Source: Rhipidocladum racemiflorum (taxonomy: Eukaryota; Streptophyta; Magnoliopsida; Poales; Poaceae). From it: 64,000 nt of DNA. The stretch covers positions 14,011,666 to 14,075,665 of the forward strand of contig CM070577.1 in assembly GCA_036346355.1 (NCBI GenBank), given 5' to 3'. The notes under the pieces are model-generated. The model had not been told where the DNA came from and made no database searches. It worked only from the letters and a program-made list of their open reading frames with translations. This document shows, one piece after another, positions 1 to 10,726 of this stretch; positions within the stretch are counted from its first letter, which is position 1, and each line of letters starts with the position of its first letter. The position numbers and the translations under genes are program-made.

Positions 1-105
1 TCAGGAATAAAATGTTGAAATTGATTTTCCAAAAGACCAAAATGCAGGAAATAAGAGAAAATACTAGAAACTCATAATTAAAATCATAATGCCACATGAA
101 TTATT
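1..105 (-). mobile_element. Left piece of an LTR interrupted by element E1
   Basis: AT-rich sequence ending in TTATT, which is repeated at 7399-7403 after element E1. It is therefore the same pre-insertion sequence that resumes at 7404. By inference it belongs to the minus-strand LTR described at 7404-9042, whose other end lies outside the window. No gene is seen. Confidence 0.4.
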
Positions 106-1018
106 TGTAACACCCCGGCATTTAATATGCCTGAATGCTACCAAACATAAGTTAAACAACATCTAAATACCACAATTAAACATAAATTCCAGCAAGGCGC
201 ACATGCTAAAAACCAAGATTTCGGCAGCATCTTCTTTGTTTTAACATGAATTGAAGGAGCAAAACAGTTAAACAATATAAGGCAATATGAGAGACAGCTA
301 AAACAGCAATAATTAAAGACTTAACGACAATATAAGTCTAATATCAAGAACTTAATGTCTCCAAGAGTCAAACGAACAATAAAACTCTCATATAGCAAAG
401 CTAAACCTTAAAACAATAATCATCACACGCAGTTTATTATCAAAACTAATAGAATGACTTGTGGAATCAAAATGGGTGAAGCTACGTGCGGACGTGTGAC
501 TATTTCCCTCCTCGCTCCAATCCCGCCGGATCTCCTCGTCGCAGAGCGCTCCAACGGATGGATCTTCGAGGTGTGGAGGTGGAGAACTCCCCTAGGGGCA
601 GCAAGGGAGGTGGAGAGGTGGTGGAGAGGTGGTGGAGCAATGGGGAACAATGGGGGAGGTGGAGGTGCCACAAGGAGGAGGTGGGGAGGTGTGGGGGGCG
701 GCTAGGACTTGTGGGGGCGCAAGGGCAGGGGGTGGACGCCTAAAGGGGCTGGGGGAGGCCCCCAACCAGGTCTCCTACTCCTATTAGGACTCAAACTCCA
801 TCCCACCAAAGCCCACGACCCTTTCCTTTAGGCCCAAACTCCCCCGGAAAGGCCCAAACTCCCGAAAACGGCCCGGAAACGCAAATTAACCTCATAACGT
901 ATGGTTTCAACCTCCAATTCCATATTTTATAATGTTTTTGACCTTAACATTCACATTTTGTAATGCCACAATCTCTAATTTCACATTTTATAAAGTCTCG
1001 GCATTCCGTAGTGTCACA
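106..1018 (-). repeat. E1 3' LTR, internally deleted form
   Basis: This LTR of 913 bp matches the two outer parts of the 2.2-kb LTRs at 5117-7398 and 18473-20652. It lacks the middle of about 1.3 kb, including the hairpin and branch-point-like module found in full-length copies. The GC-rich block 520-760 is the antisense of the U3/leader region of the family. The deletion joins GC-rich sequence directly to the segment beginning near position 470. Confidence 0.88.
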
Positions 1019-1031
1019 TTCTCCCCCCCTT
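1019..1031 (-). other. E1 polypurine tract
   Basis: On the minus strand this is a run of A, then G, then AGAA directly upstream of the LTR start TGTGACAC. That is the expected place for the plus-strand DNA primer. The equivalent tracts are at 18459-18472, 26735-26748 and 34477-34490. Confidence 0.8.
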
Positions 1032-4000
1032 AAACAGGATTCGACCTCGAATCTGAAGAACGCCAAAAACAACAACAAAGTCCCCAAGGGACAAAAGACT
1101 TCTCTGCAGCACAAAACATTCGCACAAAGACTCAAACCGGAACAAACGACAAGCGAGTTCTTAAAACCAACACTTGGCGAGAAAATGTTGATTTAGCCCA
1201 ACAGAGCGCAACCTCTCCCGGTTCCACCTTCACTTCAATTCCCAAACAGAATCTGCGTTTCAACCACAAAGGGCTCCATCAACCCAAAACGCCCGAAACC
1301 TCACGACAAACACTTCACACCACTATCACAACCAATCTGACTACCACACTTCATTAAACTCAACATAACACAATCAAAGCGAGTCACAATTCCTTTAATG
1401 ACCTCTCTACTTTCTCGAAAATTTCCATCGAGGGGAATAACTCATTAAGGTACACTTGCCCTTCCGATACACAATCATGCTAACATTTCATTCCATCCTC
1501 TCCCAGGCAAGACTCAAATCCAAAAACAACTAGTGTAGACAATTGCTCACGGCAGGACAAATATCACCGAACTACCGTCAACTTCACTTCCACCCATCGC
1601 TACTCTTAATAAAGGTTAAACCCATACATCATCAACCTCCATCACAACCCACCCCTCATACCACTAAGGTTCGACACCTAGCCCCAAGCTAGGATCGTAA
1701 AACCTTACCAAACCACAATTGGTTCCTTTCTTAAGAGGGTCTCGTCCTCACACAAAAACACTTAGCTATCAAGCCCAAGTGGACCACACACGACAACTCA
1801 AACCCAAAGCGGTAACAACCATTTTGGGAAGAATTCGGCAACATCCAAGCCAGATCACAAAGGAAGCATAAATCCCCTACACCACAACCCAAAATACAAG
1901 AGTTTCTTCATTCTTTCTTTTCATACTAGAAAGAAATGGACATCTCGATTCATGACATGCATGCACACTTTTCAAGAGCACCCCGGATTAGTCATATATC
2001 CATATATGACTTTCTCACCGTCTTGGCTCATTGACTCCTTTATGATTAATTATGCATAAGCAATGTCTCGTTTTCCTTTTTCACCATTCATTCATCATGT
2101 AACAACGGTACGAATAGTCATTCACCAAATGACTTCTTCCTCAGATCAAATAATGGAAACACAATTAACATCGAATGTTGCGGTAACTCATATAGACTAT
2201 GACTACAGATAGTTAACAATAAAACACCACGCCGCATCCCATCCCACATCAATTGAAAATCGAACTTGCAAAAATATTGCATTTCAACCAAATTCAACAT
2301 TTTGGAAGAGAACATCAAAATTTCAAGTCAGGCATCTGCTCCACAACCGTCACAAATTTTCTCAAGGAGAGGGAAATTCATTTCCAAAAGGGAACAACTC
2401 ACTAACAAAATCACTTTATAAAATATTTATAAAATCCACCTTTTGAAGCACTATAAACATCACACACAATATGCAAATAAATCCAACTCTAATCAAAAAG
2501 AGTTACAAATTAAATCTCAAGAGTTTCCAACACAACCCAATATATCCATCTGCTTCCGTTAAAATTTATTCCAAAGATAATTCAGGGTGAACGCGAAAGA
2601 GCGCGATCCACTCAAAATCTTTTGGGTGTAAATCCATACTCATAACACAAATTAAACAAAATAACCAAAACCAAATATTGGCACCAATAGCTACGGGTTT
2701 TAGAGAAACTCAGAAACACAACACAAGGAATACCTTGACCGAAGGCATTCAACCAAAGTGGCAAACAACCACACCAGTTCAAATGGTTTTAAAATACCAG
2801 CTCAGCATGAATCCCACCATAACATGTATTCCACTACACTTACCATTTGAGCATTCAATAATCACTATTTACTCATCAAGAGAGTCCAACCGGATTTAAC
2901 AAAATTTACATAACAATTTCTTTCTCTAGTTACCATTCCCAACACTTTTAATTAAGGTTTTAAGATGCTTATCACAAAGGCACCCAACCAAGACTATATT
3001 GACATGATCCCCACAGATCGCCAAATCATATAACAACGTATTCTATATTTCAAACATAGTACTTCAACAGCTACTTGAGCATGGTCAACCTATCAATTTT
3101 ATACCATCCATACGCCAACAACTTGACAATTGAAACTTGTTCAATCAATAAAATGACTTCAACAAAAAAGTAATATCTCTACAAGATAAAATTCGTAATT
3201 AGGATTCTAAGATATGCATTCATTAAGATTAAAATCTTACATCATGTTAATTATCCATGGTCCACTCCAACACAACGTGTTACAATAACCTCCATTTTTA
3301 ACAAGGATTTTTCAACAATTAATCTAAGCAATTACCACCACTACTAAGTCGTCAATATCAATAATTTGCATAATCATCAATCAACAACATTACTTTTAGC
3401 TACCCTATACATCGGTTATAACAAAATTACCACCACACAACATACTCCAACTATTTAAAATAGATTGAATACTAGCATTAACACTGCCCTTAACAACATC
3501 ATTAACAATAAGTCTTATGTCTTCTCAATTGATATCAATACCAGCATGGTAGAGACACAACTACATACTTCCAAATATACTAGTAGGTTGCAACAACATA
3601 AATAGCAACTCTAATCAACTTCCAAATTAAAGCCACTAGTCAACATGATTAAATTTCTCTATTAACCCGTTAGATTAGAACATCTTTAAACAACCGGCAA
3701 AGTTTCTTTAACAAAAATCATTAATTTACATCATCTTAATGTTCTAACTATGCAGCAAGATTTAAACTTTTAACATTTAACGAGGATCATAAGCACTTTT
3801 AAAGCAAGGCAACAGATTCTAAGTATGTACATTAACCCATTTAATCATTCTCGCTACAGAGTAAACTACAACACTAGTAGTCTATTTATTCCCCAGCTAG
3901 AGATGTTAATCACATTGAATTGATTCAACTCAAAAATTAACTTAGCACACATCATTCCATAAACCACATTGTTACCTACTACATAGCAAGGACATAAACT

Positions 4001-5098
4001 TTTCTAAACACACTCATGGGGCACGAACTCTTGACAAACTGAATGCAACTCAACTTTTAAAGATAACCACAACTCAAGAACCAGAACGAACACCGATAGA
4101 AACTTTCTCCTTTCCAAGCAAGGAAGAAAAACAAAACTCCAATAGAAATGCAGGAGAGCTCAATTCTCAAATTGTCAAATTTGCCCACAAAACTCTTCAA
4201 GAAATCTCAAAATCTATACTTCCAAGAAAGAAGAAGGACGCACCAGGGAAAATCAAATGTTCAATAAATCTTTTCCGATAAAAGATTCAAACTTAGCTCC
4301 AACAACTCAAGGCATGCACAAGGGGAAACTCCAACACTTTTTCTTAGATAGGGAGAACAACAACCACAAAAGTTTCCTCCTCAAGACAGCCCGTAATGAC
4401 CAACAAAACCGGTGTCAAAGCAAAAATAGCGACCAACAGAAGCGCAACACTAGACTCTTCTTCTTCGTCTTCAACCAAGGAAGACAAAACCACATACCGC
4501 ATACGAAACAATCCGCGAAAATCCAAGACCAAACACTTTTCTTTTGATTTCAATCGACTAAAAAAACAAGAAGACCAACCAAAACCGACCATCGGAACGG
4601 TGAAAAGCATCCGAAGGATACCACCATCAACTCTTCTATTTGTCTCCAGCCAACTACCCGATCTACGATAGAAAAGGTAAGCACTCTTTCCCCACAAGGG
4701 ATTCATAGTTCTTCGGTGATGGCTTTAACTGGCCATACCGTCAAACCACACCCTTACTATTAACAAAAGTGGTGACCGAAACCCTTCAGCCCCACAACCC
4801 CACTTTATCACCACAACAAGCACAATTCAATCATTTATCTCATTATCAAATGAAGCATTCAACATCAAAGCTTAAATACAACATTTAAGCGTAAAGGAAC
4901 GATACCCATACCCTTTCCTACTGTGCATCCATGTGTGTCAAATTTTAGATTAGTTATACCACTTTTGCAAGTTTTAATGTTGCTATCCTATGACAAAATT
5001 TTAGTTAAAACCTAAGCCATGTTTCTAAGTTATCCCACATCACATTTTAGTTGTAGCCTAAGGTATGACACTAAAAATACACATTCCAAGGACCTACA
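1032..5098 (-). other. E1 internal region, no gag or pol
   Basis: About 4 kb of AT-rich sequence without recognisable protein domains. It is homologous, in reverse, to 20653-23475 plus 33181-34490 and to 26735-30852. The longest minus-strand frame (4344-4706, 120 codons) contains the segment MRYVVLSSLVEDEEEESS. This segment is recognisable in the other copies (21280-21340 plus strand; 23700-23800 and 30170-30270 minus strand) although the surrounding frames differ. That may only reflect common descent of non-coding DNA. I call no gene here. Confidence 0.75.
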
Positions 5099-5114
5099 GC
5101 CCGCTCTGATACCA
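5099..5114 (-). other. E1 primer-binding site (initiator Met tRNA type)
   Basis: On the minus strand this reads TGGTATCAGAGCGGGC, two bases after the LTR end TTACA. TGGTATCAGAGC is the standard plant retrotransposon primer site complementary to the 3' end of initiator methionine tRNA. It fixes the element on the minus strand. Confidence 0.9.
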
Positions 5115-5116
5115 AC

Positions 5117-7398
5117 TGTAACACCCCGGCATTTAATATGCCTGAATGCTACCAAACATAAGTTAAACAACATCTAAATACCACAATTAAACATAAATTC
5201 CAGCAAGACGCGCATGCTAAAAACCGAGATTTCGGCAGCATCTCCTTTGTTTTAACATGAATTGAAGGAGCAACACAGTTAAACAATATAAGGCAATATG
5301 AGAGACAGCTAAAACAGCAATAATTAAAGACTTAACGACAATATAAGTCTAATATCAAGCACTTAATGTCTCCAAGAGTCAAACGAACAATAAAACTCTC
5401 ATATAGCAAAGATAAACCTTAAAACAATAATCATCACACGCAGTTTATTATCAAAACTAATAGAATGACTTGTGGAATCAAAATGGGTGAAGCTACGTGC
5501 GGGCGTGTGACTATTTCCCTCCTCGCTCCAATCCCGCCGGATCTCCTCGTCACAGAGCACTCCAACGGATGGATCTTCGAGGTGTGGAGGTGGAGAACTC
5601 CCCTAGGGGCAGCAAGGGAGGTGGAGAGGTGGTGGAGAGGTGGTGGAGCAATGGGGAACAATGGGGGAGGTGGAGGTGCCACAAGGAGGAGGTGGGGAGG
5701 TGTGGGGGGGCGGCTAGGACTTGTGGGGGCGCAAGGGCAGGGGGTGGACGCCAAAAGGGGCTGGGGGAGGCCCCCAACCAGGTCTCCTACTCCTATTAGG
5801 ACTCAAACCCCGTCGGTGTGCACCCTCTCCCCCCTTCCATCCCGAAGATGGAGGGTGCCTACTCCTCGCTTCCGTTCACCGCGGTGAATGGAATCACGAT
5901 GTAGGACTTACTCATTGGCTCTCCGGATTAGTCATAACTTTCTCACCGACCTTCCTGGACTAGTTATGACTTTCTCACCGCTCGGGCCATGTAATCATGC
6001 CATGTATGCAAATATGCCACATCATAATCAACTTGTACATTAACACATGGCATCATAACATGATAAACATACTCATCATATCAATGGCAATCTTTAAAGC
6101 ATGGCAAGTGATCATCACATATAATCAATCTCATCTAGTCTCAACTAGCAACCTACAAATCGCTATCCATTGCAATGCACTTGCCTCAACCACGGGCGAC
6201 GGATTGGCGAGAAGTAGTAGGCCCTCCTGGGGTCACACCACCTGCACATAGGGACCACACACTCACAATCAAGCCCACAAAACAGTACGCAAACCCTCAT
6301 CTACCCCGACATTGCCAACTACTCACAAAACCCGAAAACAGCGGTTCTGTCCCGTCGGGACAGCAGCCTTCCAAAAGGCATAACTTGAGTTCTGGGACTC
6401 CGAATCAATTAAACGAGTACATTCTCGCGTAGATTAGGAAATTTTCCAACTTTTTCTAGGTATAGGGAAAGACTGATTCGGACTCTAAAGTTGTTTAATC
6501 TACAAAATACCGTGATCTATTCCAATCACGTCACAGATTTTAACACGCTCGGTAAAACAGGCATAACTTTCAAACGGTTGGGCGGAATTTAACGTTCTTT
6601 ATATCCACTGAAAGATAATGAAATTATATACAACTTCTTCAACATCCGTATGACCAAATTCGGACTCTAAAATTGCGAAAACCCAAACCCTAGGTCGACT
6701 GCACAAGCTGCCCGAAACAGAGAATGTGACAACTTCTAGATCTAATCTAATCTACTCAATTCCAGCACCACCAATTGATCTAAAAACATGATAATCACCC
6801 TTAGAACATACCCTAGCCCAACCCCAAGGATCCCCATGGCCATACCTTCGCCCGGCCTTTAAAACCCAATAGATCTCCTCTCGGTTCGCGCGATCTCCTT
6901 CCTCACTCCAATCCCGCCGGATCTCCTCGTCGCGGAGCGTTCCAACGGATGGATCTTCGAGGTGTGGAGGTGGAGAACTCCCCTAGGGGCAGCAAGGGAG
7001 GTGGAGAGGTGGTGGAGCAATGGGGAACAATGGGGGAGGTGGAGGTGCCACAAGGAGGAGGTGGGGAGGTGTGGGGGGCGGCTAGGACTTGTGGGGGCGC
7101 AAGGGCAGGGGGTGGACGCCTAAAGGGGCTGGGAGAGGCCCCCAACCAGGTCTCCTACTCCTATTAGGACTCAAACTCCATCCCACCAAAGCCCACAACC
7201 CTTTCCTTTAGGCCCAAACTCCCCCAGAAAGGCCCAAACTCCCGAAAACGGCCCGGAAACGCAAATTAACCTCATAACGTATGGTTTCAACCTCCAATTC
7301 CATATTTTATAATGTTTTTGTCCTTAACATTCACATTTTGTAATGCCACAATCTCTAATTTCATATTTTATAAAGTCTCGGCATTCCGTAGTGTCACA
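5117..7398 (-). repeat. E1 5' LTR, composite with internal duplication
   Basis: This LTR is 2282 bp. Read on the minus strand it starts TGTGACAC at 7398 and follows the full-length family LTR down to about 5806. It then jumps back into a second copy of the GC-rich block and finishes like the short left LTR. It is therefore a full-length front joined to the tail of the deleted form. The hairpin module of full-length family members falls in the missing part, so neither E1 LTR has it. LTRs are identical at insertion, so the difference arose later or during reverse transcription by template switching. Confidence 0.85.
5518..7174 (-). repeat. Duplicated GC-rich LTR block (5518-5805 and 6897-7174)
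   Basis: Two direct copies of a block of about 280 bp lie inside one LTR. Both start near CTCCAATCCCGCCGGATCTC and end near ATTAGGACTCAAAC. The first has an extra 13-bp GGTGGTGGAGAGG-type step that the second lacks. The single counterpart in the left LTR is at 508-795. Confidence 0.85.
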
Positions 7399-7798
7399 TT
7401 ATTACTTTATATTATTTTGTAAATTTAGCTTTCTTCAATAATCTATTTTGAAAACGGTTTTGTAAAAGTTCATAAATAAAAATCAAACAAACACAGTAGT
7501 TTGTAATTTATAATCTTTAAATTATTATTTTAGGAATGTAATTATTCATTTATGTAATTTGTGATCAGAGATGTAAATGAGTAATTATATATGCTATAAT
7601 TCATTTAAATGTTGTATACCATTTGTAAGAATTTATGCACTTCCTTTTTGTTGTAAATGCCATTTATGTAAATTGTGATGTATCAATATACTTGTTGTGG
7701 TGTAATTTAACTTCATGTAATTACTGCTTTTGACCACGAATTACGATAAGGAGAGGATGTGGGGAGCTATGAAAGCCATGGAGAAGCTTCGGCCGACA

Positions 7799-7804
7799 TT
7801 TATA
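7799..7804 (-). promoter_or_regulatory. TATA box of the minus-strand LTR
   Basis: TATAAA on the minus strand, followed by a GC-richer leader. It supports reading 7404-9042 as an LTR promoter region on the minus strand. Confidence 0.4.
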
Positions 7805-7924
7805 GGTGAGGAAAGCAGTGAGAGCAGTGGTGTGGATGGTAGCGAGAGGTGGCGGTTGAAGTCGGCTTGCTCTGGTTCATTTGGAAAAAAAAAAGAAAGG
7901 ACGGGCCGGGAAGGGAAAAGAAGG

Positions 7925-7949
7925 GAGAGAGAGAGAGAGAGAGAGAGAA
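7925..7949. repeat. (GA)n microsatellite
   Basis: About twelve uninterrupted GA units within the probable LTR. Confidence 0.95.
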
Positions 7950-9059
7950 TGGCTCTGACGAGTGGGCCCACGGCCATAGGTGGGGTCCAGTGGCAGTCAA
8001 ATGGGTAAGGATTTGGCCGGTGGAGTGCATTCAATGAAAGGGCCCACGTGTCAGTCAAATAAAGAAGGCAAAACTCGATTTGAATTTCTGCTAATAGCAC
8101 ATAAGATATGCAATTAATTCACCAAGAAATGTGAGTTTAGAATTTTTAGGAATTTTCTTGAGTCTTCTCTAGAAGGTTTACCACTTGACGTAAAAATTTA
8201 GGATGCAAATTCTAAGTAGATAAATTACAATAATTCTGACTTTGCTAGTTGTACAAAATTTTAATTTTGGAAATTGATTTAATTGAGGCCATAAATTAAC
8301 TTTTTATTTATTAATAATTTTACACAAGCTTTGGAATAGTTTCAGGTAACTAACATAAAAATTTCAAGACTAAAAATTTAATATTTTTTTAGTAATTCTT
8401 TTACTCTGTTTTTCTGATTTTTAGTTTTGAATTAAATAAATTGGGATAAATAGTAAATTTAGTTATTAAATTTTAATAATTTTACCAGATAAGGGTAAGG
8501 GTATTGATATCACATGGTAAAATTGTTAGATTCGGTAGAGCTCTAAATAATTCTATAAAAAATCATTCTTTGCGCTGTTCACAGTCAAACCAATTAAATA
8601 ACTTTAATCATTTCATTGGTTAAATATGTTCATATTGATTTTTGACTACCAAGTCAGGTTTCCAGATGACTCTACTAATTTCTAAAGTATTCTTACAAAT
8701 TCGTTTCTCATTTTACCTTTTACCTTCTTACGATTTTACTTTTATCTTTTTACTAAATGACGTTTTTCTTTTTAATGAGGGGAATATCAATAAAAGATTT
8801 AGAAATTCAGAAAGGATGCATATTCATACTTAAGATCATCTTTGAAATTCATTTTAATAGTTTGTTCATTTCGGAAAAAAAATTCACATTGGAGTTGTTC
8901 TTTATCAGAATTCAAGAAAATAAGATGAAGAAAATAAATTTTAAATTAAGTTCATAATTCCAATTAAAATTTCTATTTGATTCTATTTTTAAAGTTTAGA
9001 TTTTAATTTTTTCTATCTTTGAAAAGTTCGGGATGTTACAGTCATCACATAGTTAGATA

Positions 9060-9760
9060 TTTTCTATTTTCATAAAAATAAGATAGATGGTATGAAGTTG
9101 AATAACCTTGTTAATTTTCTTTATATCTTATTTAATTCTACCATATGTTGGCATCGGACGCTTTATTGCTCACAAAGGACTATAAGTCAATTGTTACATT
9201 TTCATTATTTCTTACATATTATTTTATATACTTGTCAAATTATTTTATTTATTTACCCTTTCAATCTACTATTCAGTATTTACAATCCAATTAAGCTTTA
9301 TGCAAAATTAAGCGTAACAACCTTTTATTGGTTCAGTCTACATGTATTTAAGGTTTTGTAAGAGTCTTACGAGTACTTTCGTACTCAACTTGCTATTAAT
9401 ATTTTTTTAGATGAAGAATTAGATATTCCCGATTAAATTTACTTTGACGCAAGAAATGGGTTTAATGACGATGATCTTTTCTAGGGTTCACCGTATCAGT
9501 TGCCTATGGAATATTGGGCATACTGATGCACTACAAGATGAAAAATTTTCAATGCTGGTTTACTTTTATTTTATGTATTATTATATATAAAAGTTTCGCT
9601 GTAATAATTCATGCAACTTTTTGTATGACTGTGTTTTTAAATTGTGAAAGTGTGTACTAGCTACTAATCATAAGACTGATAGTATATACTTTATAGTCTT
9701 TTCTTTAATGGTACACGGTACCATAAAAATGTGGGTCATACAGTTTCACAACAATGCACG
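9060..9760 (+). mobile_element. Decayed LTR 3' part, related to LTRs B and D
   Basis: Two landmarks of the LTR ends of B (50905-55011) and D (10727-15203) occur here in the right order and spacing. One is the hairpin CGAGTAC-TTTC-GTACTCA (9370-9387) followed by a T-rich tract and AG (9409-9410). The other is GTGTGTACTAGCTACT at 9652-9667, which matches D closely. The outer ends are not recognisable, so this is an old fragment. Confidence 0.5.
9370..9387 (+). promoter_or_regulatory. LTR hairpin module (fragment copy)
   Basis: The arms GAGTAC and GTACTC enclose TTTC. The right arm ends CTCAA, and a T-rich AG follows 22 nt later. See the finding on the shared module. Confidence 0.6.
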
Positions 9761-10049
9761 AGAGCTGCACGGAAATTTGTATAGATCTCAAATCTAGCTA
9801 AATAAAAAGATCCATCACCCATCATACATATACACAATAGGAGACAGCAAAGTGTTTGGCCTAAGTTATGGCTTTTCCTGTGATTCGTGTTTTAACCTAC
9901 GTAACCAATACATATGGTGTTTAATTAAAAAATCGTTATATGCAACTTCAGAGTAGTATATTAGAAGACGCGAAATACAACAAGTAAAGTAGGTTGTTAC
10001 AATGTTACTTGACCATGGCAAGTGATGTGAGGTTATTACCATTTAGACA
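9761..10049. other. AT-rich sequence without recognised features
   Basis: No open frame or element end is supported here. Confidence 0.5.
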
Positions 10050-10054
10050 CATAG

Positions 10055-10563
10055 GGGCTGTTTGGTTGCCTGCATGACAGACATTTACATCTACAGATGC
10101 AAAATCTTACTTTTTTCTCGTGTTTGGTTGCCTGCATTTAGTTTTGAGCCTGGCTCTTTGGATGCAAGATTCTCCATGTAGCCTGACTCTGGAGATACGT
10201 ACAAAATAGACATATCTCTGGATGCAGCATCGTGTTCTGCACAAGGGGCCACTGTCAGTCACAATAGCAAACCATACATGCGGTGCCATGTAGGTATGTA
10301 AAAGTTTCCTTTTTTCCTTTTTTGTTTATATATTTTGATTAGCATCTCCGATTACCGAACCGATTTCAAAAATGGGTTCTGGATATTTTTTCGAACAAAA
10401 CAAGACTACACTTGCTATGTAAATTTCAAAATATTTAAATTTTAAAATACATGCATACTAAACATTTAACCAAATACCGTCTTTGCATTTGTGCATCCCG
10501 TATCCCATCAGCCTGGCTGAGTCGAACGGGCCAAACTCTCGAGAGAAGGCAACCAAACAGCCT
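10055..10563. mobile_element. MITE with GGGCTGTTTGGTTGCCT ends
   Basis: The left end is GGGCTGTTTGGTTGCCT and the right end, reversed, is AGGCTGTTTGGTTGCCT. They are terminal inverted repeats about 510 bp apart with no coding capacity. CATAG flanks both sides (10050-10054 and 10564-10568). If one more base is taken into each end, the duplication can instead be read as the 3-bp ATA. The superfamily therefore stays open: the GGGCTGTTTGG end resembles Tourist-like (PIF/Harbinger) MITEs, but the flanks are not the usual TAA/TTA. Confidence 0.8.
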
Positions 10564-10726
10564 CATAGTTACGTGATTGGTATTATAAGTGATATATTAT
10601 AGAAAATCTAGATTTGTGCTATCTTGTGCAGTCAAATTATTGATCATATCTATTTGCTAAATCATTAGACGCATGATACCCACAGGATGTTAACTAGGTG
10701 TAGCAATGGAAAGAAAATGTGCTATA

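Larger units (their letters stand above)
106..7398 (-). mobile_element. E1: complete non-coding LTR retrotransposon, minus strand
   Basis: Both ends are LTRs running from TGTAACACCCC to GTGTCACA on the plus strand, flanked by a perfect 5-bp duplication TTATT (101-105 and 7399-7403). Orientation is set by two sites. A match to the initiator-Met tRNA primer site lies next to the right LTR (5099-5114), and a polypurine tract on the minus strand lies next to the left LTR (1019-1031). The internal region of about 4.1 kb holds no gag, protease, reverse transcriptase or integrase motif on either strand. It is thus a large non-autonomous element (LARD-like by structure) that would need enzymes in trans. 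The same family makes up arrays X (18318-36671) and M (23476-33180). The two LTRs differ greatly in length (913 and 2282 bp), see their entries. Confidence 0.92.
7404..9042 (-). mobile_element. Probable LTR (U3 and leader), minus strand
   Basis: On the minus strand the segment starts TGTAACATCCCGAAC at 9042, a typical plant Ty3/gypsy LTR start. It runs through about 1.2 kb of AT-rich then GC-richer sequence to a TATAAA box (7799-7804) and continues past it. It is cut by E1 at 7403 and resumes at 1-105, so the far end is outside the window and no duplication can be checked. No internal region or primer site is adjacent at 9043. The open frames here (for example 7741-8100) are low-complexity shadows. 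Confidence 0.45.

Noticed and set aside
5465..5887. 140-codon frame rich in G, R and W
   Set aside because: It is a GC-rich LTR block shared with 454-705 and 6949-7167, low complexity and without a domain.
10604..10634. Similarity to 46484-46516 on the two sides of the CACTA element
   Set aside because: It is short, AT-rich and imperfect. It is not convincing as a duplication.
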